Below the pieces are notes generated by a model. The model was given only the letters and a program-made list of their open reading frames with translations. It was not told the origin of the DNA and did no database searches. A stretch of 64,000 nucleotides of DNA from Actinomycetospora cinnamomea (GTDB taxonomy: Bacteria; Actinomycetota; Actinomycetes; Mycobacteriales; Pseudonocardiaceae): contig NZ_QEKW01000004.1 of assembly GCF_003096675.1 (NCBI RefSeq), positions 1 to 64,000 on the forward strand, written 5' to 3'. The translations under genes and the position numbers were made by a program. Shown here in pieces: positions 59,763 to 64,000 of this stretch (the stretch's first letter is position 1; the number at the start of each line of letters is the position of its first letter).

Positions 59763-59979
59763 CCCGGCGCCTCCCCGCGACCCCGTCGTCCTCACGAGCC
59801 TGTGAGCCAGGTCTCGTACTGTGGATCGGACGCTAGGGCGCGGAGTGGGTAGCGGCCTTATCCCTCCTGGACAACATCGGCGGCCTCCGCTGTCCCGGGT
59901 CACCCTGGCTCGAGCCGTGGCGACCGCGGACGCTTCTCGTGATCCACGACACAACCGTGCCGCGCTCTGGAGGTCATCG
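59763..59979. promoter_or_regulatory. Divergent BMC promoter region
   Basis: A 217-base gap between the BMC operon and the divergent DUF7064-type gene. It contains TCGTG-ATC-CACGA (59937-59949), a relative of the dyad near the other BMC-H promoter. It would be the main control point of both operons. Confidence 0.6.
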
Positions 59980-60957
59980 GTGATCCGCGACGAGGACGCC
60001 CAGTTCCACCCGCCGACCAGCGACGACCCGCTGTGGGCGGAGACCAACTACTTCGGCCTGTACGCGGGGCAGGACACCGAGCGGCCGCTCAACATCGGGC
60101 TCTACGCGCTGCACCGCAAGATGATCGGCATGGTCGGCACCACGGTGTCGATCAACTCTCGGCGGGTCCGCGAGCCGTGGGCCGCCGAGTACTGGGACTC
60201 CCAGAACCTGCCGGCGCCCGACAGCCTGCTCGACTACGAATTGCTCAACGGCCTCAAGGTGGTGTGCACGAAGCCGAACCAGGTCTGGGACGTCGACTAC
60301 TCCGACCCGACGGCGGGCGTGGAGATCCACTTCCGCTACACCGCGATCATGCCGGCCTACGACATCAATGATCCCGAACAGGACCCGCTCGCCGCAGACC
60401 GGGACATGGCCAAGACGTGGGGCCACGCCTACGCCGGGCACTTCGACCAGTCCGGCCGCTACGAGGGCGAGGTGTCGGTGCGGGGCCGCACCCTGCCGAT
60501 CGACTGCGTCGCCACGATGGACCACAGCTGGGGTGTGCGCGCCGAGCGCCAGACCTCTCGCCTGTCCTGGATGCACGCCCATTTCGGCGAGGACCTCGTC
60601 GTCCACGGTCTGTTCGACTTCGACACGAGGAACGGCCCCGACGGCCAATCGCCGCTGCGCCTGACGCACGGCTACCTCGTCGAGGGCGGTCAGATGCACG
60701 GCCTCTCGGAGGGTCACGGCCTCACCCGACGGCGCGGGCTCTACCCCGAGCGCATCGAGATCGAGGTGAGCGCTGGCGACCGGTCGATCGCGGTCTCCGG
60801 CGACGCGCTCACGACGTTCCCGTGGCTCTCCCAGCCCGGCGTGGTCGGGCACAACGTGCTGCTGCGCTGGACGAACGACCGGGACGACCGGGCTGGGTTC
60901 GGCGAGTGCATGGACTTCATCGGTCTCGGTGAGCTCGGGGAGATCAACAGCCGATGA
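59980..60957 (+). CDS. DUF7064/7065-type (CrtC/AttH-like lipocalin) protein
   Basis: A 325-residue cytoplasmic beta-rich protein. It shows the fingerprint MDHSWGVRAERQTSRLSWMHAHFGEDLVVHGLFDFDT of the AttH/CrtC-like lipocalin-fold group, now often split as DUF7064/7065. Carotenoid hydratases share this fold, but the DUF7064 relatives have no established reaction. GTG 59980 follows a GGAGG site. It is divergent from the BMC operon and coupled to the HAD gene by an ATGA overlap, so it probably serves the same pathway. Confidence 0.8.
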   Translation: MIRDEDAQFHPPTSDDPLWAETNYFGLYAGQDTERPLNIGLYALHRKMIGMVGTTVSINSRRVREPWAAEYWDSQNLPAPDSLLDYELLNGLKVVCTKPNQVWDVDYSDPTAGVEIHFRYTAIMPAYDINDPEQDPLAADRDMAKTWGHAYAGHFDQSGRYEGEVSVRGRTLPIDCVATMDHSWGVRAERQTSRLSWMHAHFGEDLVVHGLFDFDTRNGPDGQSPLRLTHGYLVEGGQMHGLSEGHGLTRRRGLYPERIEIEVSAGDRSIAVSGDALTTFPWLSQPGVVGHNVLLRWTNDRDDRAGFGECMDFIGLGELGEINSR

Positions 60958-61955
60958 CAGGACCGGTACGGGCGGTCATCTTCGACCTGGACGGAACACT
61001 CGTCCAGACACGGGTCGCATCGTGGGAGGTCTTCGAACCGATCAGCCGACGCCACGGGCTCGGTGTCGAGACGCCGGCACAGTACTTCGAGCTCTTCCGC
61101 GGCAACGTCTTCACCTCGATCCGCGGGCTGTGCTCCGACGACGAGCAGGCCTGGGCCGCCACCGCGGACTTCCTGGCCGCTCTGCGCGCGTACTACGCCC
61201 CTCCCCTCGTACCCGGCATGCACGCCGTGGTCCGGCGCCTGGCGTCGGTGTGCACGCTCGCGGTGATGTCGTCGAACGCGATGGAGGTTCTGCGCCGGGT
61301 CCTCGTCGAGAACGAGCTGGCGTACTGCTTCGCCCATGTCTTCGGCGGCGACGTGGCTCCGGACAAGCGCGCCGCGCTCCGCGCCTTCCTTGCCGATGCC
61401 GGCAGCGGCTACGGCCGACGGTGCTCGGCCGACTACGACGAGGCGAGCGAGGCCGAGCGCCCCGACCCGTCGACGACGGTGCTGGTGACCGACACCGCCG
61501 GTGACGTCCGCGACGCCCGAGAGGTCGGGGTCCGCGTGGTCGGTGTGACATGGGGGATGCACTCGGCCGACGAGCTGGCCGAGGCCGGAGCCGAGTTCGT
61601 CGCACTGTGGCCGCAGGAAGTGCTGTCCCACCTGCTCGGCGACGACGCCGCCCGCGGACCGACCGGCGCCTGCGCCGTGCCGGGCGCGGCCGTCTCAGCG
61701 CCGAGCGCCGGCGCGGCGGGCTGTGGGTGCGGATGCACGGGCGCGGCGTCCCGCCGCTCCGGCACCACGGGCGAGGAGCCCGGGGAGCGGCGACGCCGTC
61801 GTCGACGGGAGGCGGTCGCGACAGCTCTCCCTCCGGCCATCGCCGTGGAGAGCCCCGCGGGCCAGGACCACACCGACGGGAACCACACCAACGGCCGCCA
61901 CCCCGTCGCGTCCGACGACGTGCTCGAGGCGATGCGCCGCATCTGCCGTGGCTGA
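60954..61955 (+). CDS. HAD-family hydrolase with long C-terminal tail
   Basis: A 333-residue protein. Residues about 1-220 form a HAD phosphatase: nucleophile motif VIFDLDGTLVQTR, motif II VMSSN, motif III with AFGGDVAPDK-like FGGDVAPDKRAAL, and VLVTDTAGDVRDARE as motif IV. It has a helical cap after motif I. The last 110 residues are not part of the fold: a Cys-rich GCGCGC segment, a poly-Arg stretch, a His/Asn/Gly linker and a final amphipathic helix-like SDDVLEAMRRICRG. That is the layout of enzymes with C-terminal encapsulation peptides. It overlaps the DUF7064-type gene. Confidence 0.88.
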   Translation: MTGPVRAVIFDLDGTLVQTRVASWEVFEPISRRHGLGVETPAQYFELFRGNVFTSIRGLCSDDEQAWAATADFLAALRAYYAPPLVPGMHAVVRRLASVCTLAVMSSNAMEVLRRVLVENELAYCFAHVFGGDVAPDKRAALRAFLADAGSGYGRRCSADYDEASEAERPDPSTTVLVTDTAGDVRDAREVGVRVVGVTWGMHSADELAEAGAEFVALWPQEVLSHLLGDDAARGPTGACAVPGAAVSAPSAGAAGCGCGCTGAASRRSGTTGEEPGERRRRRRREAVATALPPAIAVESPAGQDHTDGNHTNGRHPVASDDVLEAMRRICRG

Positions 61956-62671
61956 CTCCCCGAAGCAACGCTCAACTTCCGCGACCTCGGCGGCCTCCCG
62001 GCAGGCACGGGCTGCCGGACCCGAGCCGGTGTGCTCTTCCGCAGCGACACGCTCCAGGCCCTCACCGAGGCCGACGTCGCCCTGCTCGTCGAGCGCATCG
62101 GCCTCGAGGCCGTCATCGACCTAAGTGTCGGGCCCGAAGCCGTCGAGCAGGGTCGCGGACCGCTGGTGACCCGCGACGTCACCTACCTCAACGCCCCACT
62201 GCGCAAGGCCGAGCCGAACGACGAGCCGCCCGCACGACAGGCGCTGTGGTTCTCCCTCCAGCACCTCGGAGCGCCGACCTCGGTCCTGGGGGGTGTCCGG
62301 GCGGCGGCCGCGTTCGCCGGCCTGCCGACGGTGGTGCACTGCGCCGCCGGCAAGGACCGCACCGGCCTCGTCGTCGCGCTGCTGCTCGCCCTCGCCGGGG
62401 TCGAGCGCGACGCCATCGGCGCGGACTACCTCCCCAGCGGACCCCACATGGAGGCGGTCATGATGCGGTTCGCGACCTGGCCGCGCTACCGCGCGCACAT
62501 GGCGACCGTGGCGCCCCAAGATGTCCATGGCCCACGAGTCGACGGTGCATGGCGGGCACGACGTGCTCGACGAACGGTTCGGCGGTGCGCCGGGTCTGGG
62601 CGATGACCCGCGGGATCGACGCCGCCCTGTTGGCACGCTTTCCGGAGCTCCTCACCGAGCCCACCGACTGA
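61948..62671 (+). pseudogene. Frameshifted Y_phosphatase3-type protein tyrosine phosphatase
   Basis: Pieces of one gene lie in three frames. The expected start GTG 61948 (VADSP) is out of frame with the NFRDLGGLPAGTGCRTRAGVLFRSD block at 61968; one extra C near 61958-61961 would join them. The catalytic VHCAAGKDRTG is at about 62334. Near 62515 the frame changes to HESTVHGGHDVLDERFGG, and near 62580-62600 it changes again to VWAMTRGIDAALLARFPELLTEPTD, ending at 62671. The catalytic loop is intact, but a full protein cannot be made. Sequence errors in a G+C-rich region are an alternative. Confidence 0.7.
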
Positions 62672-62683
62672 CCAGGACCGATC

Positions 62684-64000
62684 TCACCCGGCGAGCGCCG
62701 CCCGCCCCAGTCCCAACAGCAGCGGGCGGACCTCGGGGAGGTCGACCGCGAAGCGGCGGAAGCCGAGGCCGTACAGCGTCGCCGCGACCTGGTCGGCGAC
62801 CGTTCCGCTCAGTCGCACGCCCGTATCCGCGGGCACGTCACGCAGCAGGTGGACCACCACGGGATCGAGCTCGTGGCGCGGGTCGACGGCGAGCAACCCG
62901 CGAGCGAGGTAGGAGTCCAGGGGCTCAGCGGTGAGGAACTGCCGGGCCGGGATGCCGAACATCGCCGCCTGGAGCGCGCGGACCTCCAACCAGACCACGC
63001 CACTGTGGGCCGCGAGCTCGGCCGCTCCCAGGACCGCACGAGGGCTCGTCAGGTAGGTGCCGACGGCCGGGGCGTCGGCGCCCTCGTCGAGGGCGGCGAG
63101 GGCCTGCGCCTCGGCCGGATCGGAGACATGGCGTACGGCGAGACGCAGACGGCCGCCGTACCCGGCGTCGCCGGCGGCGCGGACGAGCCCTTCGCGCTGC
63201 GCGCGGATCAGATCGGGAACCCCGAGGGGCAGCGCGAGCTCGGGGTGCCTGGTCGTGACCGCCGTCTGCTGGAGCAGTTCGCGGGACTCGTCGGCGAGCA
63301 GGTCGATCGCCCGGACGTCGACGTCCCGCACCTCGGCTGCCCGCGCCGCCACGAGCAGGGGCGCGAAGTGCTCGGCCACCGCGTCGCGCATCTCGGACAG
63401 CGCGCCGACGCCGTTGAGACTCTTCTCCAGGAGCGTCTCGACGAGGCGGTTGAGGTCACCTGATGCGGCGAGAACGTCGTCGATCGCGGTCACCAGGCCG
63501 GTCGCTCCGGCAGCACACGCGGCTTCGACGTCGGCTGGCAACGTCACCCGGGCCAGGACCTCGCTGCCGGCGGCGTCGGCGGCCGCGGCCAGCAGGGTGT
63601 CCATCGCCTCGTTCGCGGCGGCCGGCGTGGTCGTCGGCAAGGCTCCCGCGAAGAGCTCCCCCGACCCGCCGTCGAGCGACACCGGGTCGCCCTCGGACAG
63701 GACCCGGTTCCCGATCCGGACCGTGCGCGCCGCTTCGTCGATCTCGAGGTCGGCCGCACCGACCACGCAGGCGGTGCCGAGCGCACGAGCGACCACCGCG
63801 GCGTGGCTCGTCGAGCCGCCGGTGGCGGTGACGATGCCGGCAGCCGCGATCATCCCGTGGAGGTCCGCAGGACTGGTCACCGAACGCCCGAGGACGACCG
63901 ATGCGCCGGCGTCGGCCCGCTTGCGGGCGCGGTCCGGGTCCAGCACGAGCTCACCGGAGACCTGCCCGGGGCAGGCGCCGATGCCGGTGAGCAGCACCTG
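62684..64000 (-). CDS. PEP-utilizing-enzyme-like protein (PPDK/PEP synthase-type), partial at right edge
   Basis: The open frame extends beyond the window; 438 residues are visible. The first 120 contain the PEP-utilizing mobile domain: ATGGSTSHAAVVARALGTACVVG, in which His is the phosphorylated residue. The remainder resembles a TIM barrel but lacks the strong GLCRTEHMF-like and catalytic CGE motifs of pyruvate phosphate dikinase, so the C-terminal part is degenerate or specialised. In PPDK/PEP synthase this domain links ATP to pyruvate. It converges on the phosphatase pseudogene and may be regulated with the BMC region. Confidence 0.75.
   Translation of the reverse strand, partial: QVLLTGIGACPGQVSGELVLDPDRARKRADAGASVVLGRSVTSPADLHGMIAAAGIVTATGGSTSHAAVVARALGTACVVGAADLEIDEAARTVRIGNRVLSEGDPVSLDGGSGELFAGALPTTTPAAANEAMDTLLAAAADAAGSEVLARVTLPADVEAACAAGATGLVTAIDDVLAASGDLNRLVETLLEKSLNGVGALSEMRDAVAEHFAPLLVAARAAEVRDVDVRAIDLLADESRELLQQTAVTTRHPELALPLGVPDLIRAQREGLVRAAGDAGYGGRLRLAVRHVSDPAEAQALAALDEGADAPAVGTYLTSPRAVLGAAELAAHSGVVWLEVRALQAAMFGIPARQFLTAEPLDSYLARGLLAVDPRHELDPVVVHLLRDVPADTGVRLSGTVADQVAATLYGLGFRRFAVDLPEVRPLLLGLGRAALAG

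Overview
The window is about 72-75% G+C by eye, uses many GTG starts and GTGA/ATGA stop-start overlaps, and carries the actinobacterial fhaA-fhaB-pstP-rodA-pbpA-pknA-pknB-trpG-crgA cluster, mycothiol-dependent enzyme families and WhiJ-type HTH/DUF397 genes. This points to an actinomycete, most likely a Pseudonocardia-like member of the Pseudonocardiales. The cluster order places the chromosomal replication origin a short distance away.

Layout. 0-7.6 kb: an edge fragment, an AbiEi/DUF559-type gene flanked by copies of a dispersed double-hairpin repeat, a MetE-C-like methyltransferase, an IclR regulator, an aldo/keto reductase and a GH65 disaccharide phosphorylase. 7.7-13.5 kb: HTH/DUF397 pair, a membrane Ser/Thr kinase, an MT0933-like protein, a thioesterase, serS and tRNA-Leu(CAG). 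13.7-27.3 kb: the growth and division locus, where FHA proteins, the phosphatase PstP, the kinases PknA/PknB, a SEDS glycosyltransferase and its class B PBP form one tightly packed operon controlling polar peptidoglycan synthesis; it is followed by trpG, crgA, a PH-domain protein, a rhomboid protease, ppiA and a cwsA-position coiled-coil protein.

27.4-51 kb: accessory and housekeeping genes. These include a DUF1023 hydrolase with a small partner, mug, two quinone-oxidoreductase-like genes, a GMC oxidase, a peptidase E-like gene followed by a cut-off amidohydrolase remnant, a 994-residue FAD/Fe-S dehydrogenase, a type II restriction-modification pair (BglII-like nuclease plus MT-A70 methylase), map with two perfect DnaA-box-like sites in its upstream region, a Baeyer-Villiger-type monooxygenase, mycothiol-type enzymes, a divergent TetR/hydrolase pair with a clear dyad operator, a minimal ANTAR protein and a fatty-acid desaturase.

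51.4-62 kb: a bacterial microcompartment (BMC) locus, the most interesting part of the window. A minus-strand operon encodes a BMC-P vertex protein, a BMC-H hexamer, an acylating aldehyde dehydrogenase, an EutJ-like chaperone, a tandem-domain BMC-T, a malate-dehydrogenase-like enzyme with a roughly 130-residue N-terminal extension, a Zn alcohol dehydrogenase and a GAF/PucR regulator. A second BMC-H gene faces it at the left. At the right a divergent operon encodes a lipocalin-like DUF7064/7065-type protein and a HAD hydrolase with a long linker and terminal helix, followed by a frameshifted tyrosine phosphatase and an edge-truncated PEP-utilizing-enzyme-like gene. The shell and aldehyde/NADH-recycling core are present, but no substrate-activating signature enzyme is visible, so the substrate is unassigned. 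The MDH-like cargo and the tailed HAD are the unusual parts.
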